NCBI RefSeq assembly: GCF_900188005.1
Contig: NZ_FZNR01000008.1
Coordinates: 248,001 to 312,000, forward strand
Source: Actinoplanes regularis
GTDB lineage: Bacteria; Actinomycetota; Actinomycetes; Mycobacteriales; Micromonosporaceae
Reading direction: 5' to 3'
DNA: 64,000 nucleotides
How positions within the stretch are numbered: position 1 is the first letter of the stretch; every line of letters starts with the position of its first letter. The notes beneath the pieces are model-generated. The model had not been told where the DNA came from. It saw nothing but the letters and a program-made list of their open reading frames with translations, and did no database searches. The position numbers and the translations under genes are program-made. This document shows, piece by piece, positions 23,699 through 32,162 of the stretch.

Positions 23699-24886
23699 GT
23701 GGCGGGGCAGATCGGGAGCGTGCTGGCGGTCATCGCCGTGCTGGCGGCGCTGGCCGCCGCCGTCGTCGCAGTGCTGCGCCTGCGGGCCCGGCGCGGCATC
23801 GCCACGACCATGCAGCGGGCCACCTGGGAGGTGCTGCACACCGCGTCGCTGGCCGCCGAGCCGCTGCGGGCCGGGCTCACGCCCGCCACCGCTGCCAAGG
23901 CCGCCCGGCATTTGCGCACCCTGGTCGGGGCGGTGGGGCTGAGCATCGCGGACGGCGAGCGGTGCCTGGCGTTCGACGGCCGCGGCGGCCACCACACCGG
24001 CCAGCTGACCGCCGCCGCCCAGCGGGCCCTGAGCACCCACCGGTCGATCGTGCTCACCACCGCCGAGCTGCCGTGCGACCGGGTCGACTGTGTGGTCCGC
24101 GGTGCGGTGGTGGCCCCCCTGCCCGGGCCGGGCGGCGCCGCCGCCCTGATCGCGATCGCCGACGGCCCGCCGGCTCCGGGCCTGGTCCAGGCGACCCTGG
24201 AGGCGGCCCGATGGGCCGGGTCGCAGCTGGCCCTGGCCGAGCTCGACTCGTCCCGGGAGCGGCTGGCCCGGGCCGAGGTGCGGGCCCTGCGGGCGCAGAT
24301 CAGCCCGCACTTCATCTACAACGCGCTGACCGCGATCGCCTCGTTCGTACGCACCGATCCGGAGCGGGCGCGCGAGCTGATCCTGGAGTTCGCCGAGTTC
24401 ACGCGCTACTCGTTCCGCGCGCACGGCGAGTTCACCACGCTGGCCGAGGAGCTGCGCTCGATCGATCGCTACCTGACCATCGAGCGTGCCCGGTTCGGTG
24501 AACGCCTGCTGGTCCGGTTGCAGATCGCACCCGAGGTGCTGCCGGTCGGGCTGCCGTTCCTCTGTCTGCAGCCGCTGGTGGAGAACGCTGTCCGGCACGG
24601 CCTCTCCCGTAAGCCCGGCGTCGGTATGGTGAGCATCGAAGCACGTGACGCCGGTGCGGAGTGCCACATCACCGTCGAGGACGACGGTGTCGGCATGGAC
24701 CCGTCGGTGTTCGGCCACGACGGCGCGGAGGGCGAGGACGGCCAGCATGTCGGCCTGGTCAATGTGGACGAGCGGCTCCGGTCGGTGTTCGGCGATCATC
24801 ACGGCCTGATCGTCGAGACCGCACCCGGCGCGGGGACGAAAGTGAGCATGCGAGTGCCGAAATTCCATCCTCAGGTACGGGCATGA
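23699..24886 (+). CDS. LytS-type sensor histidine kinase
   Basis: 395 residues. One N-terminal membrane segment (VLAVIAVLAALAAAVVAVL), a GAF-like region (about 60-180), then the His_kinase domain with the phospho-acceptor in RAQISPHFIYNALTAIAS and an HATPase with LQPLVENAVRHGLSRKPG and VEDDGVGMDPSVFGH. It should phosphorylate the LytTR regulator encoded next. GTG 23699 follows a poor ribosome site and may be leaderless. A LytS/LytT pair of this kind usually controls cell-wall or polysaccharide functions, and it lies just after a polysaccharide-initiating enzyme. Confidence 0.9.
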   Translation: MAGQIGSVLAVIAVLAALAAAVVAVLRLRARRGIATTMQRATWEVLHTASLAAEPLRAGLTPATAAKAARHLRTLVGAVGLSIADGERCLAFDGRGGHHTGQLTAAAQRALSTHRSIVLTTAELPCDRVDCVVRGAVVAPLPGPGGAAALIAIADGPPAPGLVQATLEAARWAGSQLALAELDSSRERLARAEVRALRAQISPHFIYNALTAIASFVRTDPERARELILEFAEFTRYSFRAHGEFTTLAEELRSIDRYLTIERARFGERLLVRLQIAPEVLPVGLPFLCLQPLVENAVRHGLSRKPGVGMVSIEARDAGAECHITVEDDGVGMDPSVFGHDGAEGEDGQHVGLVNVDERLRSVFGDHHGLIVETAPGAGTKVSMRVPKFHPQVRA

Positions 24887-24919
24887 GCGACTTTGCGAGC
24901 GAATCGGTTGGCTCATGCC
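24880..24919. repeat. inverted repeat in the kinase-regulator intergenic segment
   Basis: GGCATGAGC (24880-24888) pairs exactly with GCTCATGCC (24911-24919). The left arm includes the stop codon of the kinase gene. A direct repeat of GCATGAGCGA...TTGCGAGCG recurs at about 24947-24965, just before the regulator start. This may be a REP-like element or an attenuator that lowers regulator expression relative to the kinase. Confidence 0.5.
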
Positions 24920-24977
24920 GGCGCCGGAGTGAAGCGGAGGTGACGGCATGAGCGAGCTTGCGAGCGGCGGAGGTGGC

Positions 24978-25715
24978 ATGAGCCTTGTGGTGCTGGCTGT
25001 GGATGACGAGCCGCCGGCCCTCGACGAGTTGGCCTATCTGCTGAACGCCGACGGGCGGGTCGCCCACGTGCACCGGGCCGGTGACGCCACCGAGGCGCTG
25101 CGGGTGCTGCGCGACACCGAGGTCGACGCGGTCTTCCTGGACATCCGGATGCCCGGCCTGGACGGCATGGAGCTGGCCCGGATCCTGCGCCGTTTCGCAC
25201 ATCCGCCGGCGATCGTCTTCGTCACCGCCTACGACGACGGCGCCGTGGACGCCTTCGACCTCGGCGTCACCGACTACGTGCGCAAACCGGTACGGGCGGA
25301 GCGTCTCGGCGAGTCCCTGCGCCGGGTCGCCGGACTGCGCTCCACGCCGGCACCCGCGGTCGCATCGGACGAGCCGGCCATCCCGGTCGAGTTGGCCGGC
25401 ACCACCCGGATGCTGCCGCGTTCCTCGGTCCGCTGGGTGGAGGCACAGGGCGATTACGCCCGCCTGCACACCGCGGACGCCTCCCACCTGGTCCGGGTCT
25501 CGCTGGCGACCCTTGCCGAACGCTGGGCGAACGCCGGCTTCGTCCGCATCCACCGCTCGTACCTGGTGCAGTTGCGCCTGGTCACCGAGCTGCGTCTGAC
25601 GGGTTCCGGCTATGTGGTCGCGGTCGACGGTGTGGAGTTGCCGGTCAGCCGCCGGCACACCCGTGAGCTGAAGGATCGCCTGATCCGCGCCGCCAAGCAC
25701 GACTGGATCCGCTAA
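24978..25715 (+). CDS. LytTR-family response regulator
   Basis: 245 residues. A receiver domain with acidic pair VDDEPP, phospho-acceptor Asp in VFLDIRMPGLDGMELA and the conserved Lys in YVRKPVRAERL. A linker of about 30 residues leads to a LytTR DNA-binding domain (WVEAQGDYARLHT, FVRIHRSYLVQLRLVTEL). ATG 24978 has GGAGG just upstream and is preferred over ATG 24948. Partner of the LytS kinase at 23699. Confidence 0.92.
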   Translation: MSLVVLAVDDEPPALDELAYLLNADGRVAHVHRAGDATEALRVLRDTEVDAVFLDIRMPGLDGMELARILRRFAHPPAIVFVTAYDDGAVDAFDLGVTDYVRKPVRAERLGESLRRVAGLRSTPAPAVASDEPAIPVELAGTTRMLPRSSVRWVEAQGDYARLHTADASHLVRVSLATLAERWANAGFVRIHRSYLVQLRLVTELRLTGSGYVVAVDGVELPVSRRHTRELKDRLIRAAKHDWIR

Positions 25716-25786
25716 TCCACACGCTTATCCACAACCCCCCGGGTTTTCCCACAGAGTTATCCACAGGCTTTCGGGGGATAACCACA
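25713..25786. promoter_or_regulatory. cluster of DnaA-box-like sequences
   Basis: Two exact consensus DnaA boxes TTATCCACA (25725-25733, 25757-25765) in the same orientation and 32 bp apart. A one-mismatch box TAATCCACA (25713-25721) overlaps the regulator's stop codon, and weaker forms occur at 25745-25753 (TTTCCCACA) and about 25778-25786. It fills part of the 224-bp gap before the OmpR-type regulator gene. The replication initiator DnaA could bind here; neither dnaA nor dnaN is in the window. Confidence 0.65.
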
Positions 25787-25939
25787 GCCCGGTCTTAAGT
25801 GCGGGAATCTCATCTCCACAGTTCGTTCACAACTCCATCGCCAGCCCTCCGCGACCCGTCAATAAGCTGCTGCCCACACGACGCGGCCGGTGAGCCACGG
25901 GGGCGCACCGGCCCGCGTCGCCGAAGAACGGTGTGAGGG

Positions 25940-26644
25940 GTGGCGGGCGTGGAGACGACGACCGAACGGCGAGTCCTCGTCGTCGAGGACGAGCAGGCCA
26001 TCGCGAACGCGGTGGCGGCCCGGCTGCGCGCCGAGGGGTTCCTGGTGCAGATCGCCGGGGACGGGCCGAGCGCGGTCGAGGCCGCCCGGCGCAACCCACC
26101 GGACGTGATCGTCCTGGACGTGATGCTGCCCGGCTTCGACGGTCTCGAGGTCTGCCGCCGCATCCAGGCGGAGCGCCCGGTCCCGGTCCTGATGCTGACC
26201 GCCCGCGGCGAGGAGACCGACCTGCTGGTCGGCCTCGCGGTCGGCGCCGACGACTACATGGCCAAGCCGTTCTCGATGCGGGAGCTGGCCGCCCGGGTGC
26301 ACGCCCTGCTGCGCCGGGCCGGCAAGGTCGCGGCGGCCCCGAAAGCCGGCCCGCCCACCCTCCGGCTCGGCGACCTGGAGATCAACGAGGCCGAGCGCCG
26401 GGTGCTCCGCGACGGTACGGAGAAGCACCTCACCCCCACCGAGTTCGACCTGCTCGTGCACCTGGCCCGGACACCCCGCACGGTGCTGCCCCGGGAACGG
26501 CTGCTGGCCGAGGTTTGGGGCTGGGCCGACGTCTCCGGCACCCGCACCGTCGACAGCCACATCAAGGGTCTGCGCCGCAAGCTCGGCGCCGATCTGATCC
26601 GCACGGTGCACGGCGTCGGGTACGCCCTCGAGGTGGACCGATGA
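25940..26644 (+). CDS. OmpR/PhoB-family response regulator
   Basis: 234 residues. The receiver domain has VVEDEQAIANAVAARLRAEG, the phospho-acceptor in IVLDVMLPGFDGLEVCRR and Lys in YMAKPFSMRELAARV. The winged helix has LTPTEFDLLVHLARTP and the recognition helix RTVDSHIKGLRRKLG. Its stop overlaps the kinase start (ATGA), so the two form one coupled unit. GTG 25940 or 25949 could be the start. The DnaA-box cluster lies in its promoter region. Confidence 0.95.
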   Translation: MAGVETTTERRVLVVEDEQAIANAVAARLRAEGFLVQIAGDGPSAVEAARRNPPDVIVLDVMLPGFDGLEVCRRIQAERPVPVLMLTARGEETDLLVGLAVGADDYMAKPFSMRELAARVHALLRRAGKVAAAPKAGPPTLRLGDLEINEAERRVLRDGTEKHLTPTEFDLLVHLARTPRTVLPRERLLAEVWGWADVSGTRTVDSHIKGLRRKLGADLIRTVHGVGYALEVDR

Positions 26645-27693
26645 CCGCCCGCCTGATGCAGCTCGTGCACGACGTGGCGGCCCGCCTCTTCCGCTGGCTG
26701 CCCCGGCCACTCGACCCGGTGCGCTCGATCAAGGCGAAGCTCTCCCTGGCGCTCGGCTTCGCCGGCGGGATCGGCCTGCTGGTCTTCCTGTGGAGCATCG
26801 ACTTCTACCGGGTGGACGTGCTCTGGATCGGCATCGCGGCCGCTCTGGGCCTGGTCACGCTGCAGGTGATGGCGCACGGCGCGACGATTCCGCTGCGCGA
26901 GATGACCGTCGCCGCCCGGGCGATGGCCCGTGGCGACTACACCCGCCGGATCCGCACCCGTTCCCAGGACGAGGTCGGCGAGCTCGCCGAGGCGTTCAAC
27001 CAGATGGCCGCGGATCTGGCCTCCGCGGACCGGCAGCGGAGGGAGCTGATCGCGAACGTCTCGCACGAGCTGCGTACGCCGATCACCGCCCTCCGTGGCC
27101 TGCTGGAGAACATCGTCGACGGGGTGGCCGACACCGACCCGGAGACCATGCACACCGCCCTGGCCCAGACCGAGCGGCTCAGCCGGCTGGTCGGCGACCT
27201 GCTCGACCTGTCCCGGTTGGACGCGGGCGTGGTGCCGATGCGCCGGGATCTGGTCGACGTGCCACGGTTCCTGGAGGACGTCGTCCGGGAGGCGAAGGTG
27301 AACGCCGACGGCATCGGGCGGGACGTCCGGTTCGAGGTCTCCGCCCCGGCCCTGGTGGTGCCCGGGGACCGGGAGCGGCTGCACCAGGTCTTCGCCAACC
27401 TCCTGGACAACGCCACCCGGCACAGCCCACCCGGCGGCCTGGTCACGCTGCGCGCCGAGCGCCACGACGAGCAGGTGCTGTTCGCGGTCACCGACCAGGG
27501 TGACGGCATCCCGGTGGCGGACCGGGAGCGGGTCTTCGAGCGCTTCACCCGCGGTGAGCGGCCGACCGGTGGCGGCACCGGACTGGGCCTGGCCATCGCC
27601 CGCTGGGTGGTGCAGCTCCACAACGGAACGATCGCCGTGGTCGAGCCGACCGAACGGCGCGGCTGCCACATCCACGTACGCCTCCCTCTGTAA
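26641..27693 (+). CDS. HAMP-containing sensor histidine kinase
   Basis: 350 residues. Two closely spaced membrane helices (about 37-53 and 58-76) with almost no outside loop, so it probably senses within the membrane or through a partner. A HAMP domain (PLREMTVAARAMARGDYTRR), HisKA with phospho-acceptor in ANVSHELRTPITALRGLLE, and HATPase boxes NLLDNATRHSPPGG, VTDQGDGIPVADRERVF and GGTGLGLAIARWVV. Coupled to the regulator at 25940. The DUF4173 membrane protein follows after 17 bp and may be part of the same operon. Confidence 0.94.
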   Translation: MTARLMQLVHDVAARLFRWLPRPLDPVRSIKAKLSLALGFAGGIGLLVFLWSIDFYRVDVLWIGIAAALGLVTLQVMAHGATIPLREMTVAARAMARGDYTRRIRTRSQDEVGELAEAFNQMAADLASADRQRRELIANVSHELRTPITALRGLLENIVDGVADTDPETMHTALAQTERLSRLVGDLLDLSRLDAGVVPMRRDLVDVPRFLEDVVREAKVNADGIGRDVRFEVSAPALVVPGDRERLHQVFANLLDNATRHSPPGGLVTLRAERHDEQVLFAVTDQGDGIPVADRERVFERFTRGERPTGGGTGLGLAIARWVVQLHNGTIAVVEPTERRGCHIHVRLPL

Positions 27694-27710
27694 CGAAGGC
27701 GAGAAACGCC

Positions 27711-29288
27711 ATGTACACGGCACCTCCAGCTCCGCAGAAGGAACAATTCATCCTAAATAGGCCGTTGCACGGGCCCTGGCCGGACGTCCGGCTCTGGGGC
27801 CGCCGCCTGCCCGGACCGGCCTTTCCCGCCTCGTCGAACACGATCGTCGCGATCGCGGCCGGCGTCCTGGTCGCCGCGATCAGCCTCCCGCTGGACACCC
27901 CCGGCGTGGGCTGGCTGATCACCGCAGTGGCCGTCGCGATCGCCCTGCTGGTGGCCCGCCCCGCCGCGAGCCCGATCCCACCGCTGGTGACCCGGCCGGC
28001 CAAGCGGCCCGGCTGGGATCAACTGGCCTGGGGCGTGGCCACGATCGCGCTGGTCGGGGTGGGCACGTTCCGCGCGGCCGGCTGGCTCTTCGCGCTCTGC
28101 CTGGTCACCGCGACGCTGACGTTCGCGTTGGCGATCGGGGCGGGCCGGTCGATGCGGGCGGTGGTCACGACGTACCTGATAGCTCCGGTCGCCGTCCTGC
28201 GCGCCCTGCCCTGGCTGGTTCGCGGCCTGGCGCGGATGCGCCGGACCGGCACCGGCCGCCCGGCACCGATCCGGATCGCCGCCACCGCCGCCGTCTCGAT
28301 CGCCCTCCTGGCGATCTTCGGCGCGCTCTTCGCCTCGGCCGACCCGGACTTCGCGAACGTGCTCGGCGCCCTGCTGCCGGACATCACGGTGAGCGGCACC
28401 TTCCGCTGGATCTTCATCTGCGGTCTCACCGCCCCGGTGCTGAGCGGCGCCGCCTACCTGCGGGTCGCACCGCCGCGCCTGGCCGACCTCGACCGCACCG
28501 AGGGCCACAAGGTTCGGCGGCTGGAGTGGGCGGTGCCGCTCACTCTGCTCACCCTGCTCTTCGGCGCGTTCATCAGCGTGCAGCTGACGACGGTGCTCTT
28601 CGGCGGCGAGCGGCACGTGCTGACCACGGCGGGCCTGACCTACGCCGGATACGCCCGCGGCGGCTTCTGGCAGCTCAGCATCGTCACCGGGCTGACCCTG
28701 GTGGTGCTGGCCGGCGCTGCCCGTTGGGCGCCCCGGGAGGCGCCCGGCGACCGGGCCACGTTCCGCGCCGTGCTGGGCACGCTGACCCTGCTCACGCTGC
28801 TGATCGTCGCGTCGGCGCTGGTCCGGATGCAGGTGTACATCGACACGTACGGCCTGACCCGCCTGCGGCTGCTGGTCGCCTGCTGCGAGCTGTGGTTCGG
28901 GGTGATCCTGCTGCTGGTGCTGGTGGCGGGCATCCGGATCCGGGCGCCGTGGCTGCCCAGGGTGGCGATCGCGGTCGGAGTGCTGACCCTGATCGGCCTG
29001 GCCGTGGCGAACCCGGACCTGCGGATCGCCCAGAACCAGCTGAACCGCGCGGCCGACCGGATCGACCCGTACTACCTCGCCACCCTGTCCCCGGACGCGG
29101 TGCCGGCCCTGACAAGGATGGCCGATCCGGCGGATCGCGCCTGCGTGCTCCACCAGATCGGCCTCGGCCTGGACGAGCACGAGTGGCGCGAGTGGAATCT
29201 GGGCCGGGCCGCGGCCCGCGAGTTGATCGGCGAAAGCCCTCGCCCGGCCGACTCGGAGCGATGCGTCGAGAAGCGCTACGGCTATTGA
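27711..29288 (+). CDS. DUF4173 polytopic membrane protein
   Basis: 525 residues with about twelve hydrophobic helices. HVLTTAGLTYAGYARGGFWQL and the C-terminal NPDLRIAQNQLNRAADRIDP with YYLATLSPDAVPAL are typical of the DUF4173/DUF4153 family. Function unknown. In actinobacteria members commonly sit next to a two-component system, as here, and may feed the kinase or be its output. ATG 27711 is 17 bp after the kinase gene. It ends 16 bp before the next gene. Confidence 0.85.
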   Translation: MYTAPPAPQKEQFILNRPLHGPWPDVRLWGRRLPGPAFPASSNTIVAIAAGVLVAAISLPLDTPGVGWLITAVAVAIALLVARPAASPIPPLVTRPAKRPGWDQLAWGVATIALVGVGTFRAAGWLFALCLVTATLTFALAIGAGRSMRAVVTTYLIAPVAVLRALPWLVRGLARMRRTGTGRPAPIRIAATAAVSIALLAIFGALFASADPDFANVLGALLPDITVSGTFRWIFICGLTAPVLSGAAYLRVAPPRLADLDRTEGHKVRRLEWAVPLTLLTLLFGAFISVQLTTVLFGGERHVLTTAGLTYAGYARGGFWQLSIVTGLTLVVLAGAARWAPREAPGDRATFRAVLGTLTLLTLLIVASALVRMQVYIDTYGLTRLRLLVACCELWFGVILLLVLVAGIRIRAPWLPRVAIAVGVLTLIGLAVANPDLRIAQNQLNRAADRIDPYYLATLSPDAVPALTRMADPADRACVLHQIGLGLDEHEWREWNLGRAAARELIGESPRPADSERCVEKRYGY

Positions 29289-29304
29289 CATTCCACCGGA
29301 GGCG

Positions 29305-29703
29305 GTGAGACTGCCGGACATGGCCGACAATCCGCCGCCTCCGCGAACGCGGGTGGTGCTGGGCGACGCCGCGGCCCGGCGCCGTCCGGCCGACCCGGCC
29401 CGCACCGACCTCGCCGAGCAGACCCCGGTCGGCGAGGCGCTGGTGAAGGGCCTGGTCCGGGCCCAGCTGGCACTCGCGCTGCGACTGTCGCTGGTGGTCG
29501 TGGCCGGGCTGGGCGCACTGCCACTGCTGTTCGCCGTGGCGCCCGCGGTCGGCCGGCTGAAGGTCTTCGGGGCACAACTGCCGTGGCTGCTGCTCGGCGT
29601 GCTCTCGTTCCCGTTCCTGATGCTGGTCGGCGTCGCGTACGTGCACTGGGCGGAGCGCAACGAGCAGGACTTCACCGCCGTGGTCCGTAGACCCGAGCGA
29701 TGA
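29305..29703 (+). CDS. small membrane protein upstream of symporter
   Basis: 132 residues. A charged N-terminal 50, then two membrane helices (LRLSLVVVAGLGALPLLFAV and LPWLLLGVLSFPFLMLVGVA) and a short tail (HWAERNEQDFTAVV). Its place directly ahead of, and 4 bp overlapping with, a sodium:solute symporter matches the small-partner role that DUF485 proteins play at the second locus (33540), although the sequence differs. GTG 29305 sits very close to GGAGG; ATG 29320 is an alternative. Confidence 0.8.
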   Translation: MRLPDMADNPPPPRTRVVLGDAAARRRPADPARTDLAEQTPVGEALVKGLVRAQLALALRLSLVVVAGLGALPLLFAVAPAVGRLKVFGAQLPWLLLGVLSFPFLMLVGVAYVHWAERNEQDFTAVVRRPER

Positions 29704-31325
29704 ATCCGTACCTGCTCCCCAGCCTGATCGTGGTCATCCTGGTGACCGTGGCGATCGGTGCGTACGGCCTCCGCTTCGCCCGCACCACCTCGGACTTCCT
29801 GGTCGCCTCGCGCAGCGTCAGCCCGTCCTGGAACGCGGCCGCGATCAGCGGCGAATACCTCTCCGCCGCCTCCTTCCTCGGCGTGGCCGGCCTGATCCTG
29901 CGCTACGGCGCCGAGGTGCTCTGGTACCCGGTCGGCTTCGCCGCCGGATACCTCGCCCTGCTGCTCTTCGTGGCCGCGCCGCTGCGCCGCTCGGGCGCGT
30001 TCACCCTGCCGGACTTCTGCGAGGTACGGCTGCGGTCCACCCGATTGCGCCGGCTGGCCACCGCGTTCGTGCTCTTCATCGGCTGCCTCTACCTGCTGCC
30101 CCAGTTGCAGGGCGCGGGCCTGACCTTCGCCACCGTCACCGGCGGTTCCTACGCCTGGGGAGCGCTTCTGATCGGCGTGGTGGTGACCGGCAACGTGGCG
30201 TTCGGCGGAATGCGCGCGATCACGTTCGTGCAGGCCTTCCAGTACTGGCTGAAGCTGACCGCGCTGGCCGTGCCGATCATGTTCCTGATCTTTCAGTGGC
30301 AGGCCGACGGCCGCCCGGCGGTGACGCCGCCGGCCGGCGCGGTCTTTCCCGTCGCGACCAGCGTGGTGATCGAACGCGACGCGGTGCTGGACGGGGTCGG
30401 CCCGGTGACCGCCGGCGAAACCCTGCACTTCGCGGCGGGCGCCCCGGTGCCACGGGTGGACACCGTCGACGCGAAGTTCGGCGTGGACTGGCTGCAGCCC
30501 GGCAGCGAATCCGGCCTGTTCAGCACGTATTCGCTGATCCTGGCGACGTTCCTGGGCACAATGGGGCTCCCGCACGTACTGGTGCGGTTCTACACGAATC
30601 CGGACGGTGCCTCGGCCCGGCGCACCACCCTCGTCGTACTGGCCATGGTCGGCCTCTTCTACCTGTTGCCGACGCTCTACGGGGTCCTCGGCCGGGTCTA
30701 CACGCCGCAACTGCTGATGACCGGGCGCACCGACGCGGTGGTGCTGCTGCTCCCGGAGGCCGCGCTGGGCGGCGGGCACCTGGGGCGGCTGCTCGGCGCG
30801 CTGGTCACCGCGGGTGCGCTCGCCGCGTTCCTGTCCACCTCTTCGGGCCTGCTGACCAGCGTCGCCGGGGTGATCTTCACGGACGTGCTGCGGCCCGGGC
30901 GGTCCGGGTCGGTGCGCGACTTCCGGCTGGCGACGCTGCTGGCCGCGGTCGTACCGATAGTTCTGGCGATGTTCGTGTCCGACATGGACGTCTCGCGGGT
31001 GGTCGGGCTGGCGTTCGCGGTGGCCGCGTCGAGCTTCTGCCCGCTGCTGGTGCTGGGGATCTGGTGGCGGGGGCTGACCGCTGCCGGTGCGACCGCCGGA
31101 ATCCTGGTCGGCGGCGGGTCCGCGGTGGTGGCGGTGCTGGTCACCGTGCTCGGGGCGGAGCTGCCGAGCGGTCTCGCCGAGTTCATCGGGCAGCCTGCGG
31201 CCTGGACCGTACCGCTGGCGTTCCTGGTAATGGTCGTGGTGTCACTGCTGACCAGCCGCCGGGTGCCGGCCGACGTGGGCGCCACGATGTTGCGCCTGCA
31301 CGCACCCGAGTCACTGCGGGGTTGA
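29700..31325 (+). CDS. sodium:solute symporter, cation/acetate (ActP/MctC-like) type
   Basis: 541 residues, about 13 membrane helices. TTSDFLVASRSVSPSWNAAA and SGEYLSAASFLGVAGLI in the first repeat, GGMRAITFVQAFQYWLK, and TMGLPHVLVRFYTNPDGASA in the fifth to sixth helices are hallmarks of the acetate/monocarboxylate branch of the SSS family. It imports short-chain carboxylates with Na+ or H+. The start codon overlaps the preceding small gene. A shorter diverged copy of its C-terminus lies in the island at 4545-4725. Confidence 0.92.
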   Translation: MNPYLLPSLIVVILVTVAIGAYGLRFARTTSDFLVASRSVSPSWNAAAISGEYLSAASFLGVAGLILRYGAEVLWYPVGFAAGYLALLLFVAAPLRRSGAFTLPDFCEVRLRSTRLRRLATAFVLFIGCLYLLPQLQGAGLTFATVTGGSYAWGALLIGVVVTGNVAFGGMRAITFVQAFQYWLKLTALAVPIMFLIFQWQADGRPAVTPPAGAVFPVATSVVIERDAVLDGVGPVTAGETLHFAAGAPVPRVDTVDAKFGVDWLQPGSESGLFSTYSLILATFLGTMGLPHVLVRFYTNPDGASARRTTLVVLAMVGLFYLLPTLYGVLGRVYTPQLLMTGRTDAVVLLLPEAALGGGHLGRLLGALVTAGALAAFLSTSSGLLTSVAGVIFTDVLRPGRSGSVRDFRLATLLAAVVPIVLAMFVSDMDVSRVVGLAFAVAASSFCPLLVLGIWWRGLTAAGATAGILVGGGSAVVAVLVTVLGAELPSGLAEFIGQPAAWTVPLAFLVMVVVSLLTSRRVPADVGATMLRLHAPESLRG

Positions 31326-31389
31326 AGCATTTAAGGATCTTTAAGGTACGAACCCCGTCCGCTCGCGAACGAGGCACGTAAACACGGGC
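31326..31389 (+). promoter_or_regulatory. conserved 5' leader of the RlpA-like gene
   Basis: Contains TTTAAGG at 31330-31336 and again at 31340-31346, one DNA turn apart, followed by GGTACGAACCCCGTCCG and a CTCG-CGAA-CGAG mini-hairpin. The same arrangement precedes the island gene at 4480. The tetraloop differs there (AAGA) while the stem is kept, which supports an RNA structure. Confidence 0.5.
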
Positions 31390-32100
31390 ATGAGGAGATC
31401 ACGCAGCAGTGCATACCGGCGGCCGGGCAGTGGACTCACCGGGCGCAACCGCAAGATCGCCATCGGACTCGCCGTCGCAACCCTGGCCGGCGGCGCGTTC
31501 GCCGTCAGCACGGGCATGAGCAACGCCGCCACCAACTGCTCCGGCCTGGACCAGTCGCTGCGTGACACTCTCGCCTTCATGGCCGAGCAGCGTGCAAACC
31601 CCAACGCGCAGACCGACGCCGTGCTGGCGAACCGCCAGGCCGTCGTCGACCTGATCAAGGTGCAGCGCCAGCAGGCGGGCTGCAACGCGAACATCGCCGC
31701 GCCGCCGGCCGCCCCCACGAAGGCTCCCACCAAGGCCCCCACCAAGGCGCCCACCACGGCTCCCACCGCCGCGCCCACGAAGGCGCCCACGAAGGCGCCG
31801 ACGACCGCGCCGACCCAGGCCGCGGGCGGAGCCGGGAACGGGACCGGGGCCGGGGAGGTCGTCTGCAAGGGCTCGACCGTGACCCTCTCCGGCGAGGCCG
31901 GCGCGCCGTTCGCCTCGAGCGGGACGTTCCCGATCGGCACCCGCCTCAAGGTCACGAACCTGGACAACAACAAGAGCACCACGGTGACCGTGCAGAGCGT
32001 CTCCGGCAGCTGCGTTCTCCTCAACAACGCGGCCTTCGAGCAGGTTCGCGAGCCGGGCAAGTTCCTGATCCGGCGCGCGGTGATCGAACGCGTCGGCTGA
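31390..32100 (+). CDS. secreted RlpA-like double-psi beta-barrel protein
   Basis: 236 residues. Signal peptide (RNRKIAIGLAVATLAGGAFA, cleavage near SNAA), a helical region with two cysteines (NCSGLDQSL and QQAGCNA), a low-complexity linker built from about nine APTKAPT-like units, and a C-terminal DPBB domain (SSGTFPIGTRLKVTNLDNNK, VSGSCVLLNNAAFEQV). DPBB/RlpA domains bind or cleave peptidoglycan; the catalytic Asp pair of lytic RlpA enzymes is not evident, so binding is more likely. It follows the symporter by 64 bp. Confidence 0.8.
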   Translation: MRRSRSSAYRRPGSGLTGRNRKIAIGLAVATLAGGAFAVSTGMSNAATNCSGLDQSLRDTLAFMAEQRANPNAQTDAVLANRQAVVDLIKVQRQQAGCNANIAAPPAAPTKAPTKAPTKAPTTAPTAAPTKAPTKAPTTAPTQAAGGAGNGTGAGEVVCKGSTVTLSGEAGAPFASSGTFPIGTRLKVTNLDNNKSTTVTVQSVSGSCVLLNNAAFEQVREPGKFLIRRAVIERVG

Positions 32101-32106
32101 TCGGAT

Positions 32107-32150
32107 CCGGGTGTTCCGCGGCTCCCCTTTCGCCGCCGCGGAACACCCGG
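32107..32150. terminator. 16-bp perfect hairpin between convergent genes
   Basis: CCGGGTGTTCCGCGGC (32107-32122) pairs with 32135-32150 around a 12-nt loop. It lies between the RlpA-like gene and the small minus-strand gene at 32163 and probably serves both. Confidence 0.75.
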
Positions 32151-32162
32151 GCACCGCGATGG

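Noticed and set aside
25713..25786. The chromosomal origin oriC.
   Set aside because: Only about five boxes occur, all in one orientation, with no dnaA or dnaN beside them. Kept as a DnaA-box cluster instead.
27753..30779. A 1008-residue minus-strand frame.
   Set aside because: It is antisense to the DUF4173, small membrane and symporter genes and is made of low-complexity Gln/Arg/His, typical of shadow frames in GC-rich DNA.
31326..31389. A known riboswitch such as the c-di-AMP (ydaO) class upstream of a cell-wall gene.
   Set aside because: At about 60 nt the leader is too short and shows none of the conserved blocks I know. It is reported as an unassigned conserved leader.
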